A DNA stretch of 64,000 nucleotides from Onchidella celtica. Its lineage: Eukaryota > Mollusca > Gastropoda > Systellommatophora > Onchidiidae. Position numbers and translations under genes: made by a program. Below, piece after piece: positions 32,245 to 45,100 of the stretch. Under the pieces are notes generated by a model that worked only from the letters and a program-made list of their open reading frames with translations, had not been told where the DNA came from and searched no databases. Position 1 is the stretch's first letter, and the number at the start of each line of letters is the position of its first letter. The DNA lies in contig OZ007582.1 of NCBI GenBank assembly GCA_963931925.1, forward strand, positions 24,276,224-24,340,223, given 5' to 3'.

Positions 32245-33342
32245 CTAAAAAATATCACAATGGGTGCTGGAGGAGGCTCTATTCCCTCTGTGGATGTAGA
32301 ATACATAAACCTTGACATTTGAATTGGGAAGGAAGAGACATTAAACAAATTTATGATCTTCTGCTTGCTTCCACAAGCAAACTCAACTGCCATACGCATT
32401 TTATAAATATTACAAATCATGTTATTGTGTTAAAAATTACTAAAAATATCCTAATCCTTAACTTTAAAAATCCCTGAATTTTCATTACTGATATAAATTA
32501 AGAACAACAGATTCATAAACACTATAAACATATTACACTTTTTGCAGTACTGATAAATGAATGAGTCATAGAGATGTTTTTGGTCATCACATTTCCAGCT
32601 AACTTGACTAGGAAAAAAATGAGTGACAATTAAGATGGTTATGGTTATATCTTCGAGTTGAGTGTTAAGGACCAGACTAATGTATGGATAAAGATGGGTG
32701 CCAGCATTCTGCCTCTGAAAAGCCTGCAGCCCGGAGCTGGAAATTTTGAAAAGCCTGCAGGCCTGGCGCTGCCAAAAGGGCATCATAAAGCATACTATGA
32801 AATATTATCACCCACAAAATAAATGGAACACAGACTACAAAGATGCATAAAATCAAAACAAGAGAAGATAGAAATAAATTAAATTTAAATTACTAACATT
32901 AGTAACAATGCAAAACAAATTAGGCCTACTGACAGATGAAGTGGGAAAAAATTTAATTCACAATCATGAGAATGTAAGCTAGAGATCTAGATCAACACAT
33001 TAGCCCCTTGAGCACGTATGATGTATCTGATCTATACATCATGACTCTCAATATATACTGACGCTATGACTAATGCCGTAATGGGCACATCACGGAAGTA
33101 GTGAAACATCACGTTCATATGTACCTTTAGGACGTAGGCTACCAGTAGACATAACTAAGAGTGTTTATAGAGCAATAGTAGTGAGAGCTAGCAGCTTTTT
33201 GACAGCAGATTTGAATTTATCAGAGTGTTATAAATCCCTATCAGTTACCCTCACGTACTACCATTTTTGCCTGCCAGTGCTTTTCGTAAAGTAAAATTGA
33301 TTGTGAAAGCGAGTACACCAACAGGTACATGTATTATTGTAT

Positions 33343-33501
33343 ATGGCACAGAGCACCACTGAAGAGTTTTACCAAGATTCAGGTTCTGAATATAATTGTT
33401 CTAGTGGCAATTCTTCAGATAGCAACTTGGCAAAGAGTCACAGTGTTCAAAATGAGGAAACTGGTGGAATTGAAGAGATGGGTTGTTTACCAGGCTACTA
33501 A
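33343..33501 (+). other. short ORF resembling a piggyBac transposase N-terminus
   Basis: 52 codons rich in acidic and serine residues (EEFYQDSGSEYNCSSGNSSD). A possible left end, CCCCTTGAGCACG, lies at about 33004. No catalytic domain follows. Weak. Confidence 0.2.
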
Positions 33502-34419
33502 CATAGTACAAAATAAGTAACGTCAGACCTCGAAACATATGACATATATATATATATCTAAGAGGTTAGGAGGACTTGCAATTGCATGACTAAGATTAGA
33601 ACTGAGCTTCAAGTTATGTCTCTCTATTAAGTAATCTTTATCATAAAGAATTGTGTTTGACTTTCAAGGATTTTAGTGGCAGTAGTCATAACTGTTGGCT
33701 ATATTTCAGATGTCAACAAGCATTGTCAATATCTGGTATGCAATATTGGCAATCTATAGACCAGATCTAAGTAGGCTTGGTGAATTGGAAGAATTGGAAA
33801 TCAGTTACAAACACACACTAGAAAGCATTGGCGATTATCAATAAAGCAAACATTTTACATGCTGATATCTGGTCTAGATATAGATAACTAGATAATCTAG
33901 ATGCCCTGAGTGGATTTAAGCAAATAAATGAACAATAAAACCACACTGATCAATGACCCTCTGAAAAAGATGTGAACTGAGTATGGGTTTGACCAGCTTC
34001 CAATTGTGGATAGCCTAGATTTAGATCTAGATCTATACTTGGGAAATGTTGAAAAAATTGTGCATCTGCATCTGTCAAACTGTAGAATAAGTCATAGAGT
34101 CTAGATCTAACACAGTTCAAGTCTAAACCAGGAACCAATCTTTCCATAGCTCTACCTCCGGCGTGTAAAAATGTTCTCTTGGACTTGACCACTCGTTACA
34201 TGACAAAATGTTGTTACTGTGTGGGCCTACCAACAGGCATGATAGTGTTATCTAGCTATTAATCAACTTACTGTTTACACAACTAGGGATAATTATGATG
34301 CCATGGTTCGTGAGTTCACATAGTCATTTAGGGGAAAATGTAGACATGGCAAAAGAATATAAACATTGACTGAATAATGAAATAAAAGCACAGGAACTAG
34401 GCCTATGTTGAGATAGCTT

Positions 34420-34450
34420 TGCGCAGGCGCTGTACAATAATGTCACACTT
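34420..34450. promoter_or_regulatory. NRF1-like site, candidate SPOP promoter region
   Basis: GCGCAGGCGC here matches the NRF1 consensus, which is common in CpG promoters of housekeeping genes. It lies 2.3 kb upstream of the SPOP start codon in otherwise AT-rich sequence. Nothing else fixes a transcription start, so the link to SPOP is a guess. Confidence 0.2.
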
Positions 34451-37400
34451 TGCAAACGAGGCTATGACCTAGATTTTAGGCCCCAACAGAGGTGTTTGTC
34501 GCATGCATTCGCAGAAATTCTGATAATGTCATTAAGGAATTGATTTAGTTTGAGTTATGATAAGAAAAGCACAACAGATAAGCATTATGGTATATTTGAT
34601 ATCAGTTTTAATGTCACGATATGAGGAAATGGAAAGTACCCAGCTTACATGATATCAAATGAACTACGTTAATGATTTTTTATGTTGACTTCAAAAAAGC
34701 AAGCACATTTAGGTTGCCAATGAGTTGTTTCTCTTCGGCCTTTATGCGGTAAGCCCTTTTCAAAAAGGCAATTAAAGCAATAATTTATTGCGCTCTCTTT
34801 GAGCACTATTCAAAGGCGGTTCTAGAGAAGAATGAATGCGCATCTTATTCAGCTTTTTCCTGAAGAAAGAGTTTGAAGAATGAGATTACATTGTTTTCTT
34901 GCAAGTAAATACTATAAAATTTGCGCTGACTCTGAAAAATGAACAAATATATGGGATCGGGAAACTGTTCTTTGCAGTGAACAACGACATAGACGCTCGA
35001 GCAATAACAAAATTAGTGACAAGGAAGTAGCATTCCATCGATTCCCACTTTCAAGATCTTACACGATTAAGAAAACACGACTGCAGACAACTAAGCATTA
35101 ATTTGGTTGTATTATGACAACACTAGATTCTGGCATTATTTTAATCCTGTCCGTCCGCCTGGGGTATTACAGACACCATACTTTTAAAGAGGATTTTATT
35201 GTCACGCCCTTAGTCGTACGTCCGGGGGACTCAGATACACCATTCTCCTAAGTGGATTTTATTTATGCAGTTCATTCGTTGTCACATTTTTTCGGACAAA
35301 TTCCAGACCCGAACAAGTGTAGTCCTAAACAAGCTAAGACCTTAATTAGTTTACCATCCACTCCCTGAAAAGTCAACAAAGATAGTAAAATCCAAACCAA
35401 TCGTTGCCGAAACCATAAAGGTTTTCTTAATATTATCCTTAAAAACGCTTCAAAACTGACACCCGCGACACCCCCTCTCTGCTCTTTTCAAACAACCAGA
35501 AAAAAATTCAAAACCGCAAAAAAAAAAACCTTGAGTAGGCGAGTCCAGGCACAAAGAAGACTTGAATGTGCATGATCTTAAAATTAAAGGGGGAAAAATC
35601 TGATTGAAACAGCTGCCATGAAAATGTTAGGCAGAGTCAGCTTTTGCAGGACTTTCCCTGTAAGTCTTCAGACCCAAAATGAAAACACCCTAAACAAAAG
35701 AAGAATGCAATGGCGTATGCAAAAAACAACAACAAACAAACAAAAAAGTTCAGAAATTTGCCCTGGCTTATAATTATGGTTGTTATTAAGGGTCCGCTGT
35801 AATTATATTAGACCCATCGTAAATTTGTCCCACCCATCAACCCTTAGAGTTTGATGAAGCTCAGTGCAAATATAGACCTGATAGAAATGTTACGTAATAA
35901 AAAAAAAAAGGTTGGCGAACGAAAGCAAAAAAGGAGGAGGAGAGAAAGAGAGAAAGACAAAGAAGGACAGAGATAGAAAAAAAGAAAGGATGAATCATGC
36001 GGATAAACCAATATCTAGATTATTTTTAAAAAAAATAAATCTTGGGAGATTTTAAACAAGACCTACAGTCGCTCATATGGCTTGAAGTTGCGAGAAATTC
36101 TGAGGGTTAATTTCTTCATTTCGATCTGCGGGAGGTCGTTTTTTTTACTTGATAGAGGAATTCTTTTATTTGTTTGTTGTGTGTCGCTGATTTCTCTCCC
36201 ACGGGCGTTGAGATCCTTATTTAAGATGTCGCAGCCATCGGCTTTCACACGTCTGTCAAATTGAAGAAAAAAAATTGTGGCTGTCTGTATTTTCCAGGTC
36301 AACTCACTGTCCAGACTTGTCGCAATAAGCACGGGACATGCTATCCTCTCCACCCTATCACCGCCGCTGACGGCCAACGGCTCCCCACCACGACCTAGCG
36401 TTGTTACCCCAACCGACAGGTGGACCCAAAGGGAACACCTGGTCAGCTGGAATGAATTTCAAAGCAGAAATTTGTAATTGGAACATCTGGATTTGGGATA
36501 ATATAAATTTAAAAATCAAGAGATTTCCCCCTCCCCCCTTTTCAAACTGGTGTTATGGTTGGACCCCCCCCCCCCCCCGAAAGATGGACTCCTTTCACCT
36601 GTCATGAGCAGAAGAAAGGTATTCACATAAAAACTGTGGGCCGTATGTCTCTCACTCAGTTAAATCAGTTTCATGTTGAAAGCGGTCTTCATTGCCTCTC
36701 ATTGTCCAGCCCCCCCCCCCCAAGAAAAACAGCAATTTTCTGTTCGCCCTCTTGGTGGAGAGAACAAAACATGTCAAGCTTTGGGGGGAGGGGGGATGGC
36801 TTGGTTAGGGGGGCGGTACGGAGAAGTTAGTAGAACCAATTCCGTTAAAAAGTACAGTTTTGACTTAATTCTGGTATCACATGTGTTAAGGGCTTTGAAT
36901 TTTTCACGTGTTGTCTCTTCCGTGATTCTTAATTTATAGCTGATGCCCACACATGGTGTCCAATGCTTGAAATAAAAAATATATCGCATCGGTGGTTAAA
37001 TAAATCACGGTGAGGTTTCACGAACGAAAGAAACTGTGTTCTCAAATCAAGTGTTCACTATTTAATAAATGCTTCAAGAAGCTTCTACGTATTCTGCATG
37101 TTATTGAAAAGGCAGGAAAATAATGGGGACATGACATTGAAAAGGTCTAATAAAAATGCTTGTCTGGGTGGAACCTGCTGAGACCTGTCGCCCACAAGGA
37201 AAGTACCGAAACAATTGTAATTATTTTGCATTATTGAAACACTGTATTTAACGGTTCTCAACACCCACCAGAGTGATTTCAGCCAATCCGATAAACCCAG
37301 ACCATTGACATCACTTCCACACCACCAGCATTTGTCGAAAACAGCATAATAACTAAACACAACAACAGCAACAGTACGTACAAAGAATTAGTTGTGAAGG

Positions 37401-38445
37401 GGATGTGCGGGGTGCTTCAGCCGAATCAGTCGAACCATATCGCCAATCTCAGTCATTTTGTCAGTCTGAAAAAACAAAACAAAAACAGAAAGAAATATGG
37501 ACATAACATTATTATTTCAAGTAGCAACTTTATTTACCTCAAGGTCACAAAGTCATATCATCATTAATTCTTAAGCATTTATTATCATCACCCACGGTAA
37601 CAGTTCCCAATGGTGACTGCGCTACAGTCTTTTGTTACGAAATTATTTCTCTGAGATGACATCCTTCTCTGTAGTCTGTGGGTACTCTGAAAATAAAATT
37701 TAAAAAGAAAACGGGGTGAGGGGGGCGTTACATACGACGTGGATCGCATAATATCGATGTTCCGTTATCAAGTAACGGTAGATTGTTGCTGTAATTTATT
37801 ATTTATTTTTTTTAAAAAGTAAGATAGCGCACCAAGTCTTGCTCTTTGGGTTTCCAACCCAGCACTTCAGAAAAATCTCATGTTTACCAGTTGCACAGCA
37901 GTGTGATGTATCTGAAATCAGTACTTGGAGATAACGAAGCCATGATAGTAAACTGTGGTACACATGTTTGCATACTTTGCACACTAGATGTAAAACACAA
38001 AGACTTGATGCTTGGCAGTCAAACAAACTTCTAGATCTATCGTCCAACGCTGAACCTTTTTCGTGGTGAAGAAAAGAAAGTAGGAATGAAACATCTATAT
38101 TACTTGTCATTCAGTATTTGCTTTGACCTCGTTTACTGTATGGTGAACCCCCCAAAAATTGAGGCCTATAGGGCTGACTGTTTGAAAATCGTTCTAACTT
38201 GCGGACCCAAAGTCCATTCCCCTTATTTTCTTGAAAACCTATACATAGATGATATATCTATGATATCTAAGTGTTGGCTTTATCTGTAATATCATGAATA
38301 AATTAGATAACAACGAAATTTTCACTGCAGCTTGAAGAGCCTGAAAGTATCCTAAGCATATTCACTCGCTAACCATACATGTGTATTCGCATGCACATTC
38401 AGCAAAAGTTTATCACTCGTTCCAAATTTTGTCACATGGAACATT

Positions 38446-39657
38446 TGTTGGGTGAACCACGAGTGGCTAATGTGGTTACTGCGTGGGTTCAATAGTAACT
38501 CCCTTGAGGATACACAGGATTAACAAACACAGGGTTCTGCTGGCAATCTTATTTATTCAAAAGCCTAACAAAGGTATCGCTACCAAACAAAAAAAGCCCA
38601 ACCAGCCATAAGCCAAAGTCTCTCCGGGTCCTGCGCTACCGCTACATGCCTTATGGGGCGGGGTGGCGATGGCAAGCGTCGGCAAGCCTCTGAGCTGCTA
38701 CGGGCCCGGGTTGCTGGTCTGGGTTCACTGTGCTGTCGGTTCTTGTCTCTGCGTCTTTGATGGAGTGTGCTGACCACTCGAACTCGCATCTTATTTATGA
38801 GCCCGCGCGGACGTCCGGGAGAGCTATTACGTAGCCCGTGTTGCACAAGTGAAAGGCTCGGACATGGAGTCCAGCCGAACAACATAACCGGTTAGGGTCC
38901 TAACACAATCGAATTTACAGTACGGTTAAAAGGGTGCACACAAAAGTCAATTAGGTATCCCAGTAAACTGCAGAAATTACTCTAACGTCCCCTCCAGCAA
39001 TAATTGAATAAATTTGACCCAGGTTGGATTTATCGGGGATAACATGCGTCTAACTCGTGGTTTACTTTAGATCCGAGATCCTCTTATTAATTATTTCAAT
39101 AGGACCTGTGCATCAAAGCACAACGAAATTGGTACCATTATAAAGTAGAAACTTGCTGCTACAATTCTAACTGACTACTTTTACCAGAAACCCGGTAATA
39201 GTTTTAATATAAATTTTCAAACTGTCAGGACTAACAACATTCAACAATTTCGTGCGGGATTCTTTCGTCCATTAATACGACGTATCTCCATTGATAACAA
39301 ACGTTATCATAAATACCTATATTGTACCGATAGGGTATTGCCTACTCTCAAAAATGAATTCGGGTTCCCGTCTTTCTGTCGGTGGATAACAACGAAGGAG
39401 CGAGTTGTAAGAAACTTAAAGCCATGATATAAGAGTTGGAAGCCCGGTGGTCAACATTTCCAACTGACCAATCAAAATGCGCGCTTTTCACCGTGATGTG
39501 AATAACGGGTCCCGCGCTAGTATTACAAGGGAAATAATCCAATTAATGGTACTCGGCCAAGTGTCCATAAACTACTATGAGTGGCCGTCCCTCACTCACG
39601 CACTAGAGTTACCATGAAAGCACATATTAAAAATAGAAAATCGTTCATCCTCTCACA
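38446..39657 (-). repeat. solo LTR of the same family (copy 1)
   Basis: Same TG...CA termini and body as the LTRs at 55595 and 57934, 1212 bp, with a 4-bp duplication CATT at 38442-38445 and 39658-39661. The middle differs: a longer GC-rich block with GGGGCGGGGTGG replaces the shorter GC-rich block of the paired LTRs, so this is another subfamily. No internal sequence adjoins it. Confidence 0.92.
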
Positions 39658-40083
39658 CATTGTTACACGATTTAAGGTGCAAAAGAAGGGGAAAACAAAA
39701 ATAATGTAACAGACCCGGTGTCAAAACGACCCTGAAGTTGAGAATACTTTTCACATTATTATATAAAAAAAAAAAAAACAAGAGAGAAAAAAAAATGGGT
39801 CTCGACAACCCCAACCCGTCTGTCAGAAAAATTCACTCTGCTTTTCAACAGAAAAACTCCGGTTAAATCTCCATCTCATTGCATGCCCAGGTTTTCGCAT
39901 TCAGACAGTCATTGCACTGCACTCACCCCCCCCCCCTAAATCGTCAGTCTTAATACTCTTACCCATCCCTCCGTCACCCATGAACTGGCATGAAGTTGCA
40001 TAGTTCACAAAATTAAATCCTTGGAAGGATGACAATTTTAGTCTTATCTATTATATATTTCAGTAACTTGCAACCTTTGGCAT

Positions 40084-40216
40084 GAGTCACTGACCAAACT
40101 ACACACTCTTCAGGCCTTAAATTTGGCAAGAAGGTGGCAATTGAGATATCTTGAGTCATTGACCAAACTACACACCCTTCAGGCCTTAAATTTGGCAGGA
40201 AGGTGGCAATTGAGAT
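40084..40216. repeat. tandem duplication, 69-bp period
   Basis: Two units starting GAGTCAYTGACCAAACTACA with few differences. Confidence 0.9.
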
Positions 40217-40489
40217 AAGGAAGATGATGGCTATAATTAAAAGTTGTTTATTTCAAGCATGTATTTAAAAAAAAAATAACAGTGTTTATTGCTATGTAAC
40301 ATCTGTACTTTTGCATGTTTGTTTCGTTTTACATAATTATATATTTCACAAAATCTCCACCCTTTTTTATTAGACCACCTATACTAACCCAATATTACAT
40401 GTTCATTTCAAATACCGCGGAGGGTGCACGGAAGTTTTTATTATTTCAATTAGTTTGGTTCTTGAATTTATAGAAAATGCATTGTTTCA

Positions 40490-40792
<303 letters not shown>

Positions 40793-41074
40793 TATAATAT
40801 AATGTGACTGGCAGACACTTTGTCGCTCCCAGTCGTGACCCAGCTTTCTGTCCACTGTGCACTCTGAAATGCTAAAGCAAACTTCTTCAGAGATAAAACA
40901 ATAACAATGATATGGGCATTTTTGAGTAAAGAGATATCTTCAGTTTCCCGCTGGGAAAGTGGTATAATGTTATCTATTACTGTAAACTACACAATGAAGT
41001 GACACTGACAGGAATGTGGCTTGCAGCAAAATGGTAGTGGTTACGCCAAAACGTATCGGTATTATGAAGTAGCA

Positions 41075-41211
41075 GAGACACAAAGTGCATGTTTATATAC
41101 AAGGATACAGAAGGCTGGAAGAGAATCACCGCACAGTAAAACCCAATACTAAACTCAACCGATAATGAGACACAAAGTGCATGTTTATATACAAGGATAC
41201 AGAAGGCTGGA
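41075..41211. repeat. 45-bp direct repeat pair
   Basis: GAGACACAAAGTGCATGTTT... occurs at 41075-41119 and 41167-41211, apparently without mismatch. Confidence 0.9.
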
Positions 41212-41365
41212 TATCCTTTGTATAAAAGTGTTACGCCATGAACAGATTTTGTGTTGTTACATGTAGACCTACATACACTAATAATCAAAAGGTCTTTCAA
41301 CTTTCTCAGACGTCCAGTTGATGACAAAGTCAAAATGTTCACACTGATACGATATATCTTATCTT

Positions 41366-41823
41366 ATCTTATTATTAAAAAAAAATAGTGGCGGGAGTAA
41401 TTCATTGTGGTGCAATTTTGCCCCTTCTTTTGCTCGACTCTACAGCCTAAATGACAGTTTCAAATATTATAAAATTAATTTTCTAAAGTGTCAACTAATC
41501 CAGTCCAATCGCTTTTGTATCGACCGATTATGCTGATTGAAGTTTCAGGTATTTTAAAATAAAAAGTTGTAAAAAATGTAACTACAATGAGCTTTGTTTT
41601 GGCTCCCTTTAGTAAGTCCACCGCGCAGGAAACGATGTATTAATACGCATTCAATTCGGTGCGCGCAGTCCCCCTACCAGAAATGAGTGCGTAATGCCCT
41701 GGTGCGCACGAAATCTGAAGTAAAACTGTAGAATATAGGAATCTTTCTAGATCAAAAAGAGAGAGAAAGAGAGAACGGTGGGTTCACACGTTTATCCCGG
41801 ATAATGCCGGGAACTTCATCTAG
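41366..41823. mobile_element. Helitron-like unit 1 of tandem array
   Basis: Starts near AAAAAATAGTGGCGGG and ends with a GA-rich tract, the hairpin CCCGGataatgCCGGG and AACTTCATCTAG. A 3' hairpin about 12 bases before CTAG is the Helitron signature. The start is approximate. Confidence 0.6.
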
Positions 41824-41973
41824 TCTTCTTATTATAAAAAAAAAATAGTGGCGGGCGTAATTCATTATGGTGCAATTTTGCCCCTTTTTTTGCCCCAATT
41901 TGGTGCGTGCAGTCCCCCTACCAGAAATGAGTGCGTATTGCCCTGGTGCGCATATAGGAAGCTTTCTAGACCA

Positions 41974-42017
<44 letters not shown>

Positions 42018-42066
42018 AGGATGGGTTCGCAGGTTTATCTCGGATAATGCCGGGAACTTCATCTAG
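41824..42066. mobile_element. Helitron-like unit 2, internally deleted
   Basis: Same start and end as unit 1 but the middle (the 200 bp containing TTTGTTTTGGCTCCC) is missing. Contains a (GA)n of about 30 bp before the hairpin TCTCGGataatgCCGGGA. Confidence 0.6.
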
Positions 42067-42377
42067 TATTATAAAAAAAAAATAGTGGCGGGAGTAATTC
42101 ATTGTGGTGCAGTTTTAGCCCCTTTTTTTGCTCGACCCTGCAGCGTAAATGACAATTTCAAAACTTATAAAATTAATTTTCTTCAGTGTCAACTAATCCA
42201 GTCCAATCGCTTTTGTATCGACCGATTGGATTGACTCAAGTTTCAGGTATTTTTACGTAAAAAGTTGTAAAAATGTAAAATACAATGATCTTTGTTTTGG
42301 CTCCCTATAGGTAGAATGCGCATATTTCACTTTACTTCCGGGTCCGCCATGTTGTTTGGCTAGACTTGTCCACAACA

Positions 42378-42407
42378 ATGGAGGAATGCAGTGTAGAAGA
42401 CGCTAAA
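42378..42407 (+). other. short ATG exon (MEECSVEDAK) with donor
   Basis: ATG in context ACAACAATGG followed by ten codons and GCTAAA|gtaagc. It mirrors the THAP exon at the other end of the element, pointing inward. It is small, so it may be chance. Confidence 0.35.
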
Positions 42408-43070
42408 GTAAGCCATTTGGACCCAGTCAATGCTATGCAGATCAAGAATTGTAAAAATTTGAAATGAATATTCTCTGGTTTCACATATTAGCAGTTATCT
42501 TTGTGTTCTATTAGTATTACTGTTATGTGACCGCAGTTTCAACTTGTATCACCTACAATAATGGGGGAATTCCCCCAACCTATCTGTGGCAGCTCAGTTT
42601 TGCCTTGTCATTTTAACATAAAATTTTATCAAATTAAATTACACTGTATCATTAAGCAACAGTAATCTGAAAGGACAACATGTTGAACTTGTTTAAAATG
42701 GATGAAATCAGGCCTACTAGATCTACGATCTTGATCAGTGCAATTCAGAAGGAATTTAGTGAATCTGCTTACCTCCAGAAAACACACTAACAAGTAGGAT
42801 GTTCTTAATGATTCAACTTGAAAGAAATTCACAACTAACCCAGTTCCAAAACCTACTACCGAACTGCCTGGTCCTAACCGTTAATTCTCTCAGACACCTA
42901 CCTTCACTCGGATATAATATATTGCTCTAGGGCCCTAGGCTAGATCTATCTGGCCTGCAATATCGTGCAATACATGTAGCCTATGGAGATCTAGATCTAG
43001 CTCTCCTGCGACGAAAATAGCAGGCTTAGTTTTATCACATTATTCAATTAAGATGTAAAATGATGATTAC

Positions 43071-43290
43071 CCGAGACGAAGTGCTCGGCACAAACAAAAT
43101 GGTGCGGCTTCAGAGTTTTTGAGTCAATTCCCTTTCTGTTCACTGCCTTCAACCACAGACGACGTCGACGTTCCGTTAATTCTGCCACTTCCTTTCCCTC
43201 CTTAACACGGACGCTAGGGAATCTGAACATCTTACAGTCACCCTTTCCACCCTTGTTGCTGCAACCAACAACGATGCATTTCGCTATCAT
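43071..43290 (-). CDS. THAP-type zinc-finger exon
   Basis: From the second Met (43290) it reads MIAKCIVVGCSNKGG, then FRFPSV, RRRLWLKAVNRKG and HHFVCAEHFVSG. This is the C2CH signature (C-x4-C ... C-x2-H) of a THAP DNA-binding domain of about 73 residues. A donor CTCGG|gtaatc cuts just before the conserved C-terminal part, so later exons are needed; none was found before the TIR. An upstream in-frame Met (43410) lies in the TIR region and is less likely. Confidence 0.8.
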
Positions 43291-43639
43291 TGTAACTGTT
43301 TTAATATCCAAGTGGAATTCGTCACGCTTCGCACTCACTTGAATCGACTCCACTGGCCAAATAACATGGCGGAAAACCAAAACGAAACCACTCTGTGACG
43401 TCATGCGCATTCTACCTATAGTAAGCCCACCGCACCGGAAACGATATATACTGCGCGTTCAGTTCGGTGCACACAATTTCCCTACCCAGAAAGGAATGCG
43501 TAGTGCTCTGGTGCGCATGACATCTGTAGTAAGACTGCAGACTATGGAAAACTTTCTAGACCAAAAAGAGAGAAAGAGAGACGAGACGGTACGGTGGGTT
43601 CACAGGTTTATCCCGGATAATGCTGGGAACTTCATCTAG

Positions 43640-44041
43640 CTATAAAAAAAAATAGTGGTGGGGGTAATTCATTGTAGTGCAATTTTGCCCCCTTTTTTTG
43701 GTCTATGCTACAGCCAAAATGGCGGTTTCAACAATTATAAAGTTAATTTTTCTGTGATTTAATTAATCCAGTCCAATCGCTTTTGTATCGATCCATTGTG
43801 TTGATCCAAGTTTCAGGTATTCTAAAGAAAAAATTGTAAAAATGAAAAATACAACGATCTTTGTTTTGGCTCCCTGTACTAAGCCCACCATACCGGAAAC
43901 GATGTATTATTATTAATACGCGTTCGGTTCGGTGCGCGCAATTTCCCTACCAGAAATTAGTGCGCAGTGCTCTGATGCGCATGAAGACTAGAACTGTGGG
44001 TTCCAAGGTTTATCCCGGATAATGCCGGGAACTTCAGCTAG
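43640..44041. mobile_element. Helitron-like unit 4
   Basis: Starts CTATAAAAAAAATAGTGG and ends TATCCCGGataatgCCGGGA then CTTCAGCTAG. It lacks the GA tract of the other units. Confidence 0.6.
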
Positions 44042-44469
44042 TGTTATTAAATGTATATTGTTTCTGCTGGCATGTGTTTTGTGAAAATAACGATCTAATT
44101 TAACAACACAAAATTAATGGATAGAGAAATAGTTAGGTCTGCCTTTAATAGGATATGATACCTGATGTAATATTATTTGTGTTGTATCACTTCATAAACA
44201 GGGACCTGTGCGAATGAAAGTTTTTTTTTTTTTTCTGGTGGGGGGGGGGCGTTGGCTGAGCTAAGGGGGGGGGGGTGGGGCTGTGGAGGTTAAATCTTTC
44301 ATGAGAATGTTCTTCTTCTTATGTAGTTGATTCGTCTATGTAAAAAGACGATCCCTCAGCTGCACCATATGCGACTCGACGTTGCTCCTCTGAGGCTAAA
44401 AGCAAGGTAAAAACCTTGCATATATTAGGACCGTTTAAAATATATTCGTTGTGTAAATTCTTTTGTATA

Positions 44470-45100
44470 TATATATATCTCTGGTATAAATATCTCTTGG
44501 TATCCAGATTGTGCACAGAAATAAACCCGCACTTTAGATACAATGGTAGCTGCAACGGATAATTATGTTCTTTAATTCATTGTCAAAAGCCTTTGCAGAC
44601 GATAGTGTTTGGACTTCTGCCGGGAGGTTGTTCCACATCCTGATGACATTAGGGTAAAATGAGTAAAGATGGCTGTTAATCCGTGAGCTTGAGATGTTAT
44701 ATTTTATGTTATTCCTTCTGTTGCCTCTGGTATTAATGGTGAGGTGGTTCAGTGGGATATGGATATTTCCTTCCCTGCCCTTATAAAATATTTTTACTTT
44801 GTTTTTTGCTCTTCTCTCTTATAGTGGTGTCCACTCGAGGTCTCTCATCATTTTATTTACACTACTACTTCTAGCACAGTCATTTGTCACAAAGCGAGCA
44901 GCTCTCCTTTGGACCCTTTCCAGTTGGTCTATGTTTATTTGACAGTGGGGGTCCCAGACACTGCAGCCATACTCTAGGGAGGGCCTCACAAAGGTGTTAT
45001 AGCATTTTTCTTTTACTTTCCTATCACAGTTAGAGATGTTCCTTTTCAGAAATGCTAGTAGGGAAGACCGCCATGGCATATATTCTACGGGATTGGCTTG
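44470..45100 (-). pseudogene. 5'-truncated LINE, reverse-transcriptase C-terminal region
   Basis: The minus-strand frame contains LLAFLKRNISNCDRKVKEKC, YNTFVRPSLEYGCSVWDPH and LERVQRRAARFVTNDC: the thumb and post-RT segment shared by CR1/Jockey/RTE-type non-LTR elements. A single stop (TAA at about 44820) interrupts the frame, which then continues through a WNNLPAEV motif to about 44550. The upstream RT and endonuclease are absent, as expected for 5' truncation. The A/T repeat near 44465 marks the 3' side. Dead copy. Confidence 0.85.

Larger units (their letters stand above)
32245..38441. other. intergenic, no gene seen
   Basis: Upstream of SPOP. Holds many TAGATCTAGATC-type strings, the NRF1-like site at 34423, purine-rich sequence at 35905-35990 and poly-C tracts near 36560 and 36712. 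The frames at 36063-36377 (minus) and 36277-36830 (plus) have no family support. Confidence 0.55.
42311..43415. mobile_element. TIR-bounded element with THAP exon, nested in Helitron-like array
   Basis: Ends are inverted copies of GTAGAATGCGCAT, and a second inverted match (CCGCCATGTTRTTTGGC) lies 30-45 bases further in. The flanks repeat CTATAG (42305-42310, 43416-43421). Sister repeat units nearby show the uninterrupted site, so the 1105-bp insertion is clear. It carries a THAP exon on the minus strand and a short ATG exon on the plus strand, each ending in a 5' splice site. THAP domains occur in P-element and Kolobok transposases, so a non-autonomous derivative is likely; the superfamily is unresolved. 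Confidence 0.8.
42067..43639. mobile_element. Helitron-like unit 3, split by the THAP element
   Basis: Unit body at 42067-42310 and 43416-43639 with the 1.1-kb THAP-bearing element inserted between. Ends with a GA-rich stretch, the hairpin and ATCTAG. Confidence 0.6.

Noticed and set aside
38580-38885. Minus-strand frames starting MLFGWT, repeated at 52070, 55850 and 58189
   Set aside because: They recur because they lie in the LTR repeat and change length between copies; LTR sequence, not genes.
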